This document shows, one piece after another, positions 11,921 to 22,802 of a stretch of 64,000 bases of DNA. The notes under the pieces are model-generated. The model made no database searches, was not told where the DNA came from, and worked only from the letters and a program-made list of their open reading frames with translations. The position numbers and the translations under genes were made by a program. Location of the stretch: assembly GCF_019649055.1 (NCBI RefSeq), contig NW_026570227.1, forward strand, positions 1,240,001 through 1,304,000. The letters run 5' to 3'. Origin of the DNA: Paramacrobiotus metropolitanus. Taxonomy: Eukaryota; Tardigrada; Eutardigrada; Parachela; Macrobiotidae. The first letter of the stretch is position 1; each line of letters starts with the position of its first letter.

Positions 11921-13430
11921 ATGGCGGTAGACGACGCGGACGTGAAGCCCCCTGTCAGCCTTCTCCCGCCGACGGAGTCTTCCGCGCTGGATGACGAGTC
12001 CCCCGCCCCGAAACGCCGTCCTCCCGAGTTGTCGTCCAACCTCCCGGACCTTGTGACGAACCTCCCAGACGTGAACGGGAGTATCTCCTCTACTTCTGCC
12101 CCTCTTCCCGACATGCCCAAGTACATTCTCAACAACTACACTCGACTGTACCAAATGGGTAGGGACGGTTTATCCAGTATCCATAAATCGATTGATTGCA
12201 CGATCGAGTTGGATGAGACTGGGAGTTCTTGATGTGATTTGCAGATCAGCGTCCCGACTGCTCGGAGGATCTCTGCGTGCTGGTGCATACGAACAAGTCA
12301 GTCGAATAATTTTTTTCATTTATTTATCTTTTTCTTATTTCTTCATTATTTATTTGCTATTTATTTTGTATTTTTATTTATTTTCGATATTTTGTTGCGA
12401 TTTATTCATGTTATTTAATATTATTATTCAGGTTGTGTGTTATTGTGCTGGCGCCGTCGCATCCCGTGGTGGCCTTGAAAAAAGAGTGCCTTAGCGTCAG
12501 TTTCACCGACTGTGATGGTTCGGATCGGACGCAGAGCCACGGACAAGGCGCGCGGAAAAAGGTACACATTAGCGGAATTTACACAATATTTTCGATATTT
12601 TACTCACTTTCTTGTTGTTTGCCGATTTTCTTTCAATTTTTTCGTTATTTTCAGCCTTAAAATATTAATTCCGATATTTTCTTTTTATTCTTTTTGGTCA
12701 AGAATTTTCGGCAGCCGTCTTCGCGGATACCTTGATGTAGATATCGTTTAAATAAATGTGTGTAAATACATTTTTCACTGCTGTTAGATTTATTTTTTTC
12801 TGTGAAGTTAATGTTTCTCGTAGGGTGCCCAGTTTATTGAGCACGGCTCGGTAATCTGCCGCGTCGAGTGTGCCGACCGCAGCAGCTACGTGGTCAGCAG
12901 CGGGATCCGCGGTAAACTCCTCGAAGTCAACACCAATCTCTCCGCCCGACCGTCTCTCCTTTCCTCAAAGGTACACATTTACATTTGCCGCAGCATCGAA
13001 CTGTCTGCTGAATTTTTACAAATTATTGTTGAATTATTTTCTGAATTTTTATTAATTATTGTTGAATTATCTGCTGAATTTTCAGTAATTATTAGCAGAT
13101 AATTAATTACGTATTTGCTGAATTTTTATTAATTATTGTTGAATTATCTGTAGAATTTCTAGTAATTATTGTTAAATTATTGGCGGAAATTATATTAATT
13201 ATTTTTGAATAATCCGCTGAATTTTCTGTCATTATTGTCGAATTTTTATTTTGTTATTGCTGAATTATTCACTGAATATTTATTTGATAATTATGGCTGA
13301 ATTTTATTAATTATTGCAGCCTTTTTCCACGGGCTACCTGGCCATCATCATGCCGAACGCCATGGAGATGGACATTATCCGTGCGTCCCTCCACGACGAA
13401 GACATGTTCCGTCAACTGCGCAAAATTTAA
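11921..13430 (+). CDS. ABITRAM: ABITRAM/Simiate (FAM206A) homolog
   Basis: Actin-binding transcription modulator (Simiate), a conserved eukaryotic protein with a glycine-cleavage-H/biotinyl-like fold that binds actin and affects filopodia and nuclear speckles in vertebrates. Five exons: 11921-12158, 12245-12296, 12432-12561, 12824-12970, 13320-13430; phases agree; 225 aa. Characteristic pieces are YTRLYQM near residue 75, CVIVLAPSHPV, GAQFIEHG, VVSSGIRGKLLEVN and STGYLAIIMP. The N-terminal 65 residues (Pro/Ser/Asp-rich) are an extension relative to the about 180-aa vertebrate protein. Intron 4 is an AT-rich degenerate tandem repeat. AATAAA signals lie near 13608. Convergent with the loqs-like gene, 213 bp between stops. 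Confidence 0.9.
13005..13315. repeat. Degenerate tandem repeat in ABITRAM intron 4
   Basis: About seven imperfect units built around TGAATTTTTATTAATTATTGTTGAATTAT, roughly 35-45 bases each. They fill nearly the whole intron between exon 4 and the TTGCAG acceptor. Confidence 0.6.
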
Positions 13431-13643
13431 TAATTATACGAGTATTCATTCTGTCTTCCCAATTTTGACCAATGTACCAACGCGCTTCTCTAAGTAGAAA
13501 AATCTGCCTTTTAAAGTAATTCAAACTGTACAAAAACCCCGAGAAAATTGACAAAACTTCCATGCATCACTCAAAAAAAAGCAAAAAATGTCGTGAAGAA
13601 CTGTGATGAATAAAGATAAATAAAAACGTTGAAGAGGTGAATT

Positions 13644-16600
13644 TCAGGGAGATTTCTCCAGGGTGAGGGTTTGCGCGGCCGCCGTGTACAGGTAGCACAG
13701 CGCGTCGATGGCGGCGGCGCGGCGGGACGCGGATTTCGTGGCGCCCGTGCCGAAACAGACGACCTGTCGCGGCAATGTCAGGGTGATCAGGCTGGCCGCC
13801 GCCACCGGTTGCGGAAACGTCGGTAGCGAGATTTTCTCATCTGGAAAACCCACGAAAAACCATTTTAATAATTATCCCAAATTTCTGCAATTATTTTACG
13901 CAAATATTCGTATTCTAGACGATATTACTATATTTTTTATTAAACATTTTCACTTTAACCCACAAATAATTTTCATTGTTTTGTTGTAAAATGTTGTTGT
14001 TTAATTTCTTTACATTTTATTCGCGGCAATTTTTATTATTTCTTTTAGTTTTGCCGTACATATTTGCAATTTTTCCATTTATAATGTTTTGTATCATTTT
14101 ATTTTAAATATACTGTACGTAAATATTAGCGCAAATATGCTTAATGCTAACAAGTAATTATTCAGTTCGTTAATTAATTTTTTAAACGAATTTTTTTACC
14201 GAGAACATTAAATTTTAATACAATTTTATTAGTGATTTTATTTCACATTTTTTCGTAATGCTAATACATGGACGTAAATTGCCGCGGCAGTGTCAACGTG
14301 ATTAAAATGGCCGCCGCCACCGGGTGCGGCAACGTCGGTAGCGAGATTTTCTCATCTGCAAAACACACGAAAAACCATTTTAATAATTATCCCAAATTTC
14401 TGCAATTATTTTACGCACACGATATTATTATATTTTTTTATTTAATATTTTCACTTTAACCAGTGAATGATTTTCAACGTTTTGTTTTAAGTTGTTGTTT
14501 AATTTCTTCACATTTTATTCGCGGCAATTTTTTTATTATTTCTCTCATTTGTGCCGTATTTGCAATTTTTCAATTTATAATTTTTTGTATCTTTTTATTT
14601 TTAAACGTACTGTACGTAAATATTAGCGCAAATATGCTGAGTGCTAACAAGTAATTATTCAGTACGTTAGTCAATTTTTTAAACGAATTGTTTCCCCGAG
14701 AATATCAAATTTTAATACAATTTTATTAGTGTTGATTGTATTGTACGTTTTTTCGTAATGCTAATACACGTAGGTAAATTGTAGTACAGTGCCACAGTAC
14801 GATACAAATGCGCGCGAAATGCTGGCAATAATTACCATGTTCGTTAAGCAATTATTTTACCGACTTTAATCGATTTTTAAATGATTATTTGTCTGACTGA
14901 CCCTTGACGCGGGTGAAGTCGAAGAGATCGTCGAAGAGAATGTCGAAGTGGAGCTGCGTGGCCAGCTCGCGGATGACGTCCAGCGGGTCGGGATGGTTTA
15001 GGACCTCGTTGAGGGACAGACTGCGCAGCGCCGCCAGCGAATCGCACGTCTGGTTGGCCATCAGATCCTTGTACAGCGTCTGCATGGGCGGGGCGCGCTG
15101 CGGGATGGGCTGGCGGTGGCGGTTGTTGCGGTTGCTGTAGGCGCGCGCCGCATACGCCTACATCAACACAATAATCATGATCAGCGTCAATAAATCAATA
15201 AACAACAAATAATTCTTTTTATAAACAACAATTTTTCATCAAAGATTTTTTACAACATATTTTTCTTTTAAAAAGCTCAGGATCAATTAAAGATTTAACG
15301 GAAACAACTGGAAGAAACGGGATAAAATAAAGAAAATTATAAATAATAAAAATGAGTGAGAAATTCTTGATTTTATGTTAATGATTTAATCGAGTAGAAG
15401 CGGAAATTTTGCGAAAAATATTGTACCGGAAATAATTATTGCAAAAAGTTATTTCTATTCAGATGGAGTTTACTACAATTAATGGTCCAATAAAAATTAA
15501 AAAACAACCGACAAAAAATAATAAAAAATGTGTGAGAATTGAGAAATCAGTGATGTTCTATTAAACAATTAATCGGGTAACAGCCGGAATTTTTCGAAAC
15601 ACAATCGCGCAGGAAATAATTCTTTTTTTAAAAAAACTTATTTTCAGTTCAAATCAGATTTTCCAAAAAACCAGCGCCCACCTCGGCGCGTTTCTGCCAG
15701 AGCTCGAGGACGTCGGGCGCGGTGCGGAGGATCTCGTACATGTTGGCGGCGGCCATGCGCTTGGCCTCCTTCTTGGACTTGCCCCGTCCCAGCGCCTTGT
15801 AGCTCCACACGTAGCAGCAGATGCTGAAGGTGGCGTCGTGCGCCGCGCCTTCCCGCTCGTGCAGCTCGAACTGCGGCGGCGGCCAGCGGATACTCAGCGT
15901 CAGCTCCTGCAAACTACACCCCCCACCCCATTTGATTCCAATAGTTTTCGGTATTAATTATCTGTCACCAGAATCCAGAATTAAATCGGCGAAAATAAAG
16001 GCATTATCTGCTAATTATTATCCTATTTTTTAAATTATTATTTATTAATTGAATTAAATCGGCAAAAATAAACGTATTATTAATTTTGTTAATTATTATC
16101 CTATTTTGTAAAATTATTATTTATTTAATTATTTGTGACCAGAATTAAATCGGCAAAAATAAAGACATTATTCGATAATTATTATCGTATTTTTTAAAAT
16201 TAATATTTGTCAATTACTTGTGACCAAAATGAAATCGGCCAAAAATAAAGGCATTATTGTTAATTATTATCCTATTTTTTAAAAATTATTATGTAGTAAA
16301 TAATGCTGTTTATTGCGTGGAAGTCAACGTACCTGCCGACGGGATTTTCCTTGCGGCAGTGCGGCACCGGATACTGCTGGCCGGGCTGCGCCGGAAATCG
16401 TCGGGCGCCGGGCGCGGATCCGGGGGGCGGGGCGCTCGGCGAAGCGACCTCCGGCGCGGCCGCAACGGGCTCGGTCGCCGCCGGCGCCGCGGCCGTGTGC
16501 ACCGTCACCGTCGCCGTCGAACCATCCACAACGCTGCACAAACAGACGCCACAAACCAATAAATATAAAAAAAAACTGCCCAACTATTTATCATTGATAA

Positions 16601-17527
16601 TTATAAAAGAATAATTATTACGTTCGAATTCTAATCCACAGCGAATAAGTAACCCACTTAATAATTTAATTATCATTATTCATTCCCCATTACCCGAATA
16701 AAATCATTCGAATAAATTAAAAATCATTTATTTCGGACTTTACAAGGGAATAATTTTTTTTCTTAAAAATTCTTAAATATCTAATTCGAAAAAATTTATT
16801 TAACGTTTACTAAATCATTTTTTCTATTTTATACTGATATTTTTACACTACGTATGTATGTACTTACAATTACAAAACGTCCATAAGAAAATAACGGAAA
16901 AAATAAATAGCAAAAAAAGCGAATACAATCGCACCACAGCCAGCACAAATTCGATAAGGATGGTCTAAAAATAAATATCAAAATTCATTAAATAAATTAT
17001 TCACCTGCTGGTGTCCACCAGGGGAAACTTGGCCGCCAGCTGGATATTATGCACCCCGCGCCCCACCTCCTCCACTTTCTCCTCGACCAACGTCTCCCCC
17101 TCCCCTTCCATCGCATCCACCTCCGCGGGCGGGAGCCGATTGAGCTTGATGAGGAGATTCTTGGCGGCCAGCTGGCGCGCCTCCTGTTTGCGCCGTCCGC
17201 GGCCCTGCGCCTCCGTCCCGTCGACGTGCACCTTGTAGACGAAGGTGGGCTCGTGCGACATACCCTCCATGCTGACCAGCTGGTAGACGGGGGTCAGTTT
17301 GCGCTCCTGACTCAGCACGTCGTGCAGGATCGTCACGTAGGATTTCGGGCATTTCGACGGGGAGCCGCCCAGGCTGGGTTCCAGAGGGGTGCCCTGCGAA
17401 GGAAAAAATTGAGTTCATGTTAAAATGAATGTTTCGCATGGATGGGGAAGGTTGTAGGCGGGAATGGATGGAATAAGAGTGCGTTGGGGAAACATGAACG
17501 AACCTGTCGACTCTGCTCAGTATCCAT
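13644..17527 (-). CDS. Loquacious/TARBP2/PRKRA-type dsRNA-binding protein
   Basis: Cofactor of Dicer/Argonaute in small-RNA loading, by family. Six exons in transcript order: 17527-17504, 17393-17005, 16533-16333, 15913-15682, 15157-14902, 13840-13644; phases agree; 432 aa. dsRBD1 about residues 26-97 (ends in GRGRRKQEARQLAAKNLL). A 100-residue Ala/Pro-rich linker follows. dsRBD2 about 203-270 is preceded by NPVGSLQEL, matching the NPVGALQEL of TARBP2, and ends GRGKSKKEAKRMAAA. A degenerate third domain (about 340-425), with FGTGATKSASRRAAAIDAL, fits the type-B dsRBD that binds Dicer. The three domains in this order distinguish it from ADAR or Staufen. The start at 17527 gives a short first exon (MDTEQSRQ) and is the least certain part. 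A duplicated copy of the terminal-exon start lies in the last intron (separate entry). Confidence 0.85.
13768..14782. repeat. Tandem duplication (about 0.5-kb unit) covering half of the terminal dsRBD exon and its intron
   Basis: Copy A (about 13768-14280) and copy B (about 14281-14782) align along their whole length, from the exon sequence (GGCAATGTCAGGGTGAT versus GGCAGTGTCAACGTGAT) to a shared end TTTTTTCGTAATGCTAATACA. On the minus strand copy B keeps the splice acceptor and an in-frame segment at 14355-14261 that ends at a TAG (14263-14261). It could therefore serve as an alternative terminal exon encoding only the first 31 codons or so of the third domain exon. Confidence 0.85.
15955..16290. 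repeat. Degenerate tandem repeat in a loqs-like gene intron
   Basis: Four imperfect units of 73-91 bases, each containing AAATCGGC (15983, 16056, 16147, 16232) followed by AAAAATAAA and TTAATTATTATCCTATTTT. Confidence 0.7.
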
Positions 17528-17759
17528 GACTGATTCGCTGTATTTCTCGATATCCAGTTCTTCTCTGCCAAATAAACAATCAATTCATCCCCTAAACAAT
17601 CAGGGAGATGAACGTAAACAAATTTATTGTGAATCAATGAAAATGATCCTCGAAATGACGAAATCAAAAGTGAAAAAACGGAAAAGTTGAAAGTCAAAAA
17701 AACGACGAAAAGACGAAAACATATCGAGGCGAGAAAATCGAGGCACTGACTCTAAACTG

Positions 17760-18109
17760 CTCAGCACACGTAAGCGTCATTCCATGGCGGTTGCTTTAAA
17801 ACTTTTAACAAGACAGCTTTTTGGTCTGTTAGCTACTTAATTGTTTTTCGCTTTATTCATGTTTCGTTAATTATTCACTGCAAACGTATTCAATTAAATG
17901 GCTTTCGAGTTTTAATTGTGCCGGATTGATTCAGCATCACAACCATTGCTTTTTAACTAGACGGCTTATTTGTCTGTTAGCAAGCTGTACTTAATTTATT
18001 TATTTTATTAATTATTAACGCAAATGTATTATTTAATTAAAATGGCTTTTTAATAATTGTGCCGGGTTGATTCGGCACCACACCCGGCGCTATAAATATC
18101 TAAGCATTC
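17760..18109 (+). repeat. Relict 5S spacer units at the left edge of the array
   Basis: Two diverged spacer copies lie head to tail without an intervening 5S gene. The first is about 17805-17950 (GACAGC...AAATGGCTTTCGAG...TGCCGGATTGATTCAGCATCACAACC). The second starts at 17951 with GCTTTTTAACTAGACGG and runs into the first intact 5S gene. The missing gene implies a deletion at the array edge. Divergence from the inner spacers suggests this unit has escaped homogenisation. Confidence 0.7.
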
Positions 18110-18228
18110 GTCTACGACCATACCACGTAGAAAACTCCCGATCCCGTTCGATCTCGGAAGATAACCTACGTCGGGCCCGGTTAGTACTTGGATGGGTGAC
18201 CGCTTGGGAACACCGGGTGTTGTAGACT
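18110..18228 (+). rRNA. 5S ribosomal RNA, copy 1
   Basis: 119-nt sequence starting GTCTACGACCATACCACG and ending GTTGTAGACT, with the internal control region (CGGTTAGTACTTGGATGGGTGACC) of animal 5S genes. A run of T follows directly as pol III terminator. TATAAATATC lies about 25 bases upstream. The LINE insertion lies in the spacer downstream of this copy. Confidence 0.96.
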
Positions 18229-18336
18229 TTTTTGCCTTTTAACTAGACGGCTTTTTGGCTAACTGTACAGTACTTAATTTTTTTATATTTTGTTTGTTAA
18301 TAACGCTAATGTATTAATATTTAAATGGCTTGAGGA

Positions 18337-20933
18337 TTGGATGGCCTCCGACCGCAGCACATTAAGGACATGCTGAGTTGTAAAGATGCTGTCGAATCTC
18401 CGCTATGTATTGCGCTGTGCAAGTTGATAAATTTTCTTGTTGCTGGCAAGTTACCGGAGGAGTTGAGACCTGTTCTGTTCGGCGCTAACCTGATTGCTCT
18501 GTCGAAGAAAGATGGTGGTGTTCGTCCGATTGCTGTGGGAAATGTAATACGAAGACTTGCAGCCAAGATTGTCACGAAGCGTTGTGGGAAAAAAGCGAAT
18601 GAACTATTCACTCCCACACAAGTTGGATGTGGTACACGCGGCGGAGCAGAAGCAGCTGTACATGCAGTCCGAAGTTTCATTCAAGAGGAGCACGACGGCC
18701 TACGAGTTTTGTTTAAAATAGACTACAGAAATGCTTTTAACACTGTCCGTCGTGACATTATGTTACAGTGTGTCCTACAACACTTCCCGGAATACTATCC
18801 GTTCGTTTTGAGTGCATATGGAGCGCCGTCTGTCCTCTCGTGCAGCGGCAGTGATGAGGATTTGTCATCCGCCACGGGGATCCAGCAGGGCGATCCGATG
18901 GGACCACTGCTTTACTGCCTCGTCTCTCTTCTATTCTGTATAAATCTGTGTTCAAGGTTGAAGGTGTTTTTCTTGGACGACGGTGCCCTGGGAGGTACGG
19001 TGGAAGAAGTTGCCGAAGATTTGGTATCAATCATCACCGCCAGCAGCGCCGCTGGACTACAACTGAACCCCGCGAAGTGCGAAATGTTGCTCATTGGTGG
19101 AAGTGTTGAAGAACGCGAGGTGGCCAAGAACAGGCTGCACTCAATTGCTCCCGGTGCGATTGTTTTGCAGCCTGAAACGGTAACGTTTCTTGGTGCACCA
19201 TTAACTGACGAGGCGATAACTCACTCACTGCAACAGAAAATTGCTTCGCTAAAAATTTTTGCAGATCGTTTGCGATTACTGAGCGCACATCATGGATTTT
19301 ATCTTTTGCGGAACTGTCTGTCCATCCCGAAGCTCATGTACACGCTACGGTGTAGCCCCTGTTGGAAGGTACCTGAACTGTTGGACGAGTTCGATGGTCA
19401 CGTTAAAGAAGTCCTGGAAGAAATAACCAACACCGAACTGGACGGACAAGTTTATACGCAGGCTACACTCCCTGTTGCCAAAGGGGGTTTGGGTGTGCGA
19501 CGAGCGAAAGCGTTGGCTCCTTCAGCCTTTTTGGCTTCCATGTTTTCGACCCGTCAGCTAACATCACGGATCTACAATGGCGATACGGAGAAGTTAGTCA
19601 ATGCTGCATGTGAATGCTGGAAGCGAGAGTCCGCCTGTGAAGAGTTACCCCTGGATTTGGCACGCGTTCACCAGTGTGTATGGGATACAGTGATGGGTTA
19701 CTGAGTTTTTTGGACCCCTTACTTACTTTTACTTTTGCTTACTTTTGACTTACTTTACTGTTACTTTTTCGCTGCCGCAAACGCTACTTTTACTTACTGT
19801 TTACTAATTCGCCTTAAAGATTACTTACTCAGTAAGCCAAGTACTAATAGCTATAGCTTATGTGAGGAAGCAAATTTCGCGCGAAGCGCGAAGGTGACGA
19901 GCAAATTTATAGTGAAATCGTAAGAAATTCCAATAAAAATCGTATTGTCAGTAGAAATATTGCCAGTCTGAATTTTTCTCTACTTTTTACTTACTTTTAC
20001 TGTTACTTTAAAAACCTTACTTACTGTTACTGTTACTAGAGGTCCAAAACGTTACTGGTTACTGAATACTTAATATTAGGCTACTGTTTACTGAGTAACT
20101 TTCCCTTACTTACTGTCTACTCAGTAACCCATCACTGATGGGATAATGCTGTTATACAAAGGGACGTCACTGAGATATGGAGCAAAGCCGGAGGCAGTAA
20201 GCAAGACGAAGCACGGTTGAGAGCTATCAGCACGAAGTATGCCGGGGCTTGGCTTAACGCTCTTCCCGCAAAAGTGTTCGGCAATTTTTTGGACGATCAG
20301 ACTTTTCGAATTTCCGTTGGCTTGTGGCTTGGCGCTAAAATTGTCGAGTGTCATTCGTGTGCCAGATGTGGAAAAGATGTAGCAGAGAACGGATACCATG
20401 GGCTGGCCTGTAAGAAGTGCATTGGTAGAAGGGAACGACATAACGGTATTAACGATATTATCTTGCGAGCGCTATGTAATGCCGGGATTGAATCGTATCC
20501 AGAGCCTATTGGCTTTTTGCGCGAAAATGGAAAGCGTCCGGATGGAGCCACGCGCTGGAAGTGGTACCGCGGGCAGCCTTTAGTATGGGACGTGACCTGT
20601 AGAGATACGATGGCGGATTCGTATGTCGACGCGACCTCAAAGTGTGCCGGTGCGGCCGCTGAGCTGGCTTCCAAGGAGAAGATTGGGAAATACAAGTCTC
20701 TCACTGATCGATGTCATTTTGTCGCCTTTGCATGCGAGACTTTTGGCACTTGGTGTGAGACTGGCATTGTTACCTTAAAGGAGATTGGAAAGAAACTGTA
20801 TTTGAGAACGGGCGAGAGTCGCTCGACTTGTTTTTTGTTTCAACGTTTAAGTTTGGAGATTATGCGTGGTAATGCTATGAGTGTATTGTGCACAGTCCCT
20901 TCTCATGTAAATTGGGACAAATTCTTCATTTGA
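18337..20933 (+). pseudogene. LINE reverse transcriptase with C-terminal CCHC/endonuclease-like domain, split by a MITE
   Basis: First segment 18337-19704 (455 aa to an in-MITE stop) is a reverse transcriptase: KKDGGVRPIAVGNVIRRLAAK, GCGTRGGAEAAVHAVR, FKIDYRNAFN, GIQQGDPMGP and the catalytic FFLDDG (YLDDG type). The second segment continues from 20146 to the stop at 20931-20933. It has CARCG...HGLACKKC, then GRRERHN, GKRPDG and LVWDVTCRDT, which resembles the zinc finger plus restriction-like (PD-(D/E)XK) endonuclease of APE-lacking LINEs. Without the MITE and one 8-bp repeat the two segments are in the same frame. The upstream (N-terminal) part is absent, so this copy cannot be autonomous. 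The clade (R2/NeSL/CRE-like) is an inference. Confidence 0.88.
19688..20137. mobile_element. hAT-type MITE (450 bp) inside the LINE
   Basis: Perfect 19-bp terminal inverted repeats beginning CAGTGATGGGTTACTGAGT. They are flanked by a perfect 8-bp duplication ATGGGATA (19680-19687 and 20138-20145). The 8-bp duplication and CAG-type ends are hAT hallmarks. The interior is non-coding and rich in TTACTTACTTTTACT-like repeats. Confidence 0.93.
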
Positions 20934-21062
20934 ATATAATTGTTGAGCGAAGCTCGCTTTGTACATATTGAGAAATAAAATCCATATTTTAAATGGCTTT
21001 TTAATAATTGTGCCAGGTTGATATTCGGCATCACAACCGGCGCTACAAATATCTGAGCACTC

Positions 21063-21181
21063 GTCTACGACCATACCACGTAGAAAACTCCCGATCCCGT
21101 TCGATCTCGGAAGATAACCTACGTCGGGCCCGGTTAGTACTTGGATGGGTGACCGCTTGGGAACACCGGGTGTTGTAGACT
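21063..21181 (+). rRNA. 5S ribosomal RNA, copy 2
   Basis: 119 nt, identical in appearance to copy 1. First gene after the LINE insertion, followed by TTTTTT and the standard spacer. Upstream flank is the inner-array variant CTACAAATATCTGAGCACTC. Confidence 0.96.
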
Positions 21182-21347
21182 TTTTTGCCTTTTAACTAGA
21201 CGGCTTTTTGGCTAACTGTACAGTACTTAATTTTTTTATATTTTGTTTGTTAATAACGCTAATGTATTAATATTTAAATGGCTTTTTAATAATTGTGCCA
21301 GGTTGATATTCGGCATCACAACCGGCGCTACAAATATCTGAGCACTC

Positions 21348-21466
21348 GTCTACGACCATACCACGTAGAAAACTCCCCATCCCGTTCGATCTCGGAAGAT
21401 AACCTACGTCGGGCCCGGTTAGTACTTGGATGGGTGACCGCTTGGGAACACCGGGTGTTGTAGACT
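21348..21466 (+). rRNA. 5S ribosomal RNA, copy 3
   Basis: 119 nt, 285 bp downstream of copy 2. Carries one visible substitution (CTCCCCATCCC where the others read CTCCCGATCCC), so it may be a minor variant. Confidence 0.95.
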
Positions 21467-21632
21467 TTTTTGCTTTTTAACTAGACGGCTTTTTGGCTAA
21501 CTGTACAGTACTTAATTTTTTTATATTTTGTTTGTTAATAACGCTAATGTATTAATATTTAAATGGCTTTTTAATAATTGTGCCAGGTTGATATTCGGCA
21601 TCACAACCGGCGCTACAAATATCTGAGCACTC

Positions 21633-21751
21633 GTCTACGACCATACCACGTAGAAAACTCCCGATCCCGTTCGATCTCGGAAGATAACCTACGTCGGGCC
21701 CGGTTAGTACTTGGATGGGTGACCGCTTGGGAACACCGGGTGTTGTAGACT
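21633..21751 (+). rRNA. 5S ribosomal RNA, copy 4
   Basis: 119 nt, 285 bp downstream of copy 3, full internal control region and T-run terminator. Confidence 0.96.
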
Positions 21752-21917
21752 TTTTTGCCTTTTAACTAGACGGCTTTTTGGCTAACTGTACAGTACTTAA
21801 TTTTTTTATATTTTGTTTGTTAATAACGCTAATGTATTAATATTTAAATGGCTTTTTAATAATTGTGCCAGGTTGATATTCGGCATCACAACCGGCGCTA
21901 CAAATATCTGAGCACTC

Positions 21918-21996
21918 GTCTACGACCATACCACGTAGAAAACTCCCGATCCCGTTCGATCTCGGAAGATGGCCTGAACACCGGGTGTTGTAGACT
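21918..21996 (+). pseudogene. 5S rRNA pseudogene, copy 5 (40-nt internal deletion)
   Basis: Starts and ends like the other copies but is only 79 nt. After CTCGGAAGAT it jumps to GGCCTGAACACCGGG. It therefore lacks about 40 nt that contain most of the internal promoter (GGTTAGTACTTGGATGGG). It is expected to be transcriptionally dead and unable to form the 5S fold. Confidence 0.95.
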
Positions 21997-22162
21997 TTTT
22001 TGCCTTTTAACTAGACGGCTTTTTGGCTAACTGTACAGTACTTAATTTTTTTATATTTTGTTTGTTAATAACGCTAATGTATTAATATTTAAATGGCTTT
22101 TTAATAATTGTGCCAGGTTGATATTCGGCATCACAACCGGCGCTACAAATATCTGAGCACTC

Positions 22163-22281
22163 GTCTACGACCATACCACGTAGAAAACTCCCGATCCCGT
22201 TCGATCTCGGAAGATAACCTACGTCGGGCCCGGTTAGTACTTGGATGGGTGACCGCTTGGGAACACCGGGTGTTGTAGACT
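22163..22281 (+). rRNA. 5S ribosomal RNA, copy 6
   Basis: 119 nt, 245 bp after the start of deleted copy 5, as expected from the 40-nt loss. Full-length and intact. Confidence 0.96.
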
Positions 22282-22447
22282 TTTTTGCCTTTTAACTAGA
22301 CGGCTTTTTGGCTAACTGTACAGTACTTAATTTTTTTATATTTTGTTTGTTAATAACGCTAATGTATTAATATTTAAATGGCTTTTTAATAATTGTGCCA
22401 GGTTGATATTCGGCACCACACCCGGCGCTATAAATATCTAAGCATTC

Positions 22448-22566
22448 GTCTACGACCATACCACGTAGAAAACTCCCGATCCCGTTCGATCTCGGAAGAT
22501 AACCTACGTCGGGCCCGGTTAGTACTTGGATGGGTGACCGCTTGGGAACACCGGGTGTTGTAGACT
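22448..22566 (+). rRNA. 5S ribosomal RNA, copy 7
   Basis: 119 nt, last gene of the array. Its upstream flank (ACCACACCCGGCGCTATAAATATCTAAGCATTC) matches that of copy 1 and not the inner copies. After its T-run the sequence leaves the repeat. Confidence 0.96.
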
Positions 22567-22802
22567 TTTTTTTGCATCGTAATGAGAAATGTAATTTTTT
22601 TTAAAGTGCTTATATGATTATTTTTATACGTTATGGAACGTATTATGTTATTAGAGTCATTAAAAATTACATTAGTACTGTATAACTAAATTTTTAAACA
22701 GAGAGCAGTACCAAATCTTCTGTAGAAACTGCTTTATTGAGACACATTTGGGCGACATACAAAGTGTAATGACAAATTTTTCAGAAATGACAAGAAATGT
22801 GC

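Larger units (their letters stand above)
18332..20987 (+). mobile_element. 5'-truncated non-LTR retrotransposon (LINE) inserted in a 5S spacer
   Basis: Bounded by a 12-bp target-site duplication TTTAAATGGCTT (18320-18331 and 20988-20999). Spacing confirms it. 5S copies 1 and 2 are 2953 bp apart, and subtracting the 285-bp unit leaves 2668 = element 2656 + 12. The copy starts inside the coding region (just before the RT domain) and ends ...AATAAAATCCATAT with no poly(A). It encodes reverse transcriptase, then a zinc-finger and endonuclease-like C-terminal domain. A 450-bp MITE interrupts it. A second, very similar fragment lies at 32787-33146, so the element is not restricted to 5S DNA. Confidence 0.93.

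Noticed and set aside
16272-16614. Several GC-rich open frames on both strands around the Ala/Pro linker exon
   Set aside because: Shadows of the loqs-like exon 16533-16333. Only that frame joins its neighbours in phase.
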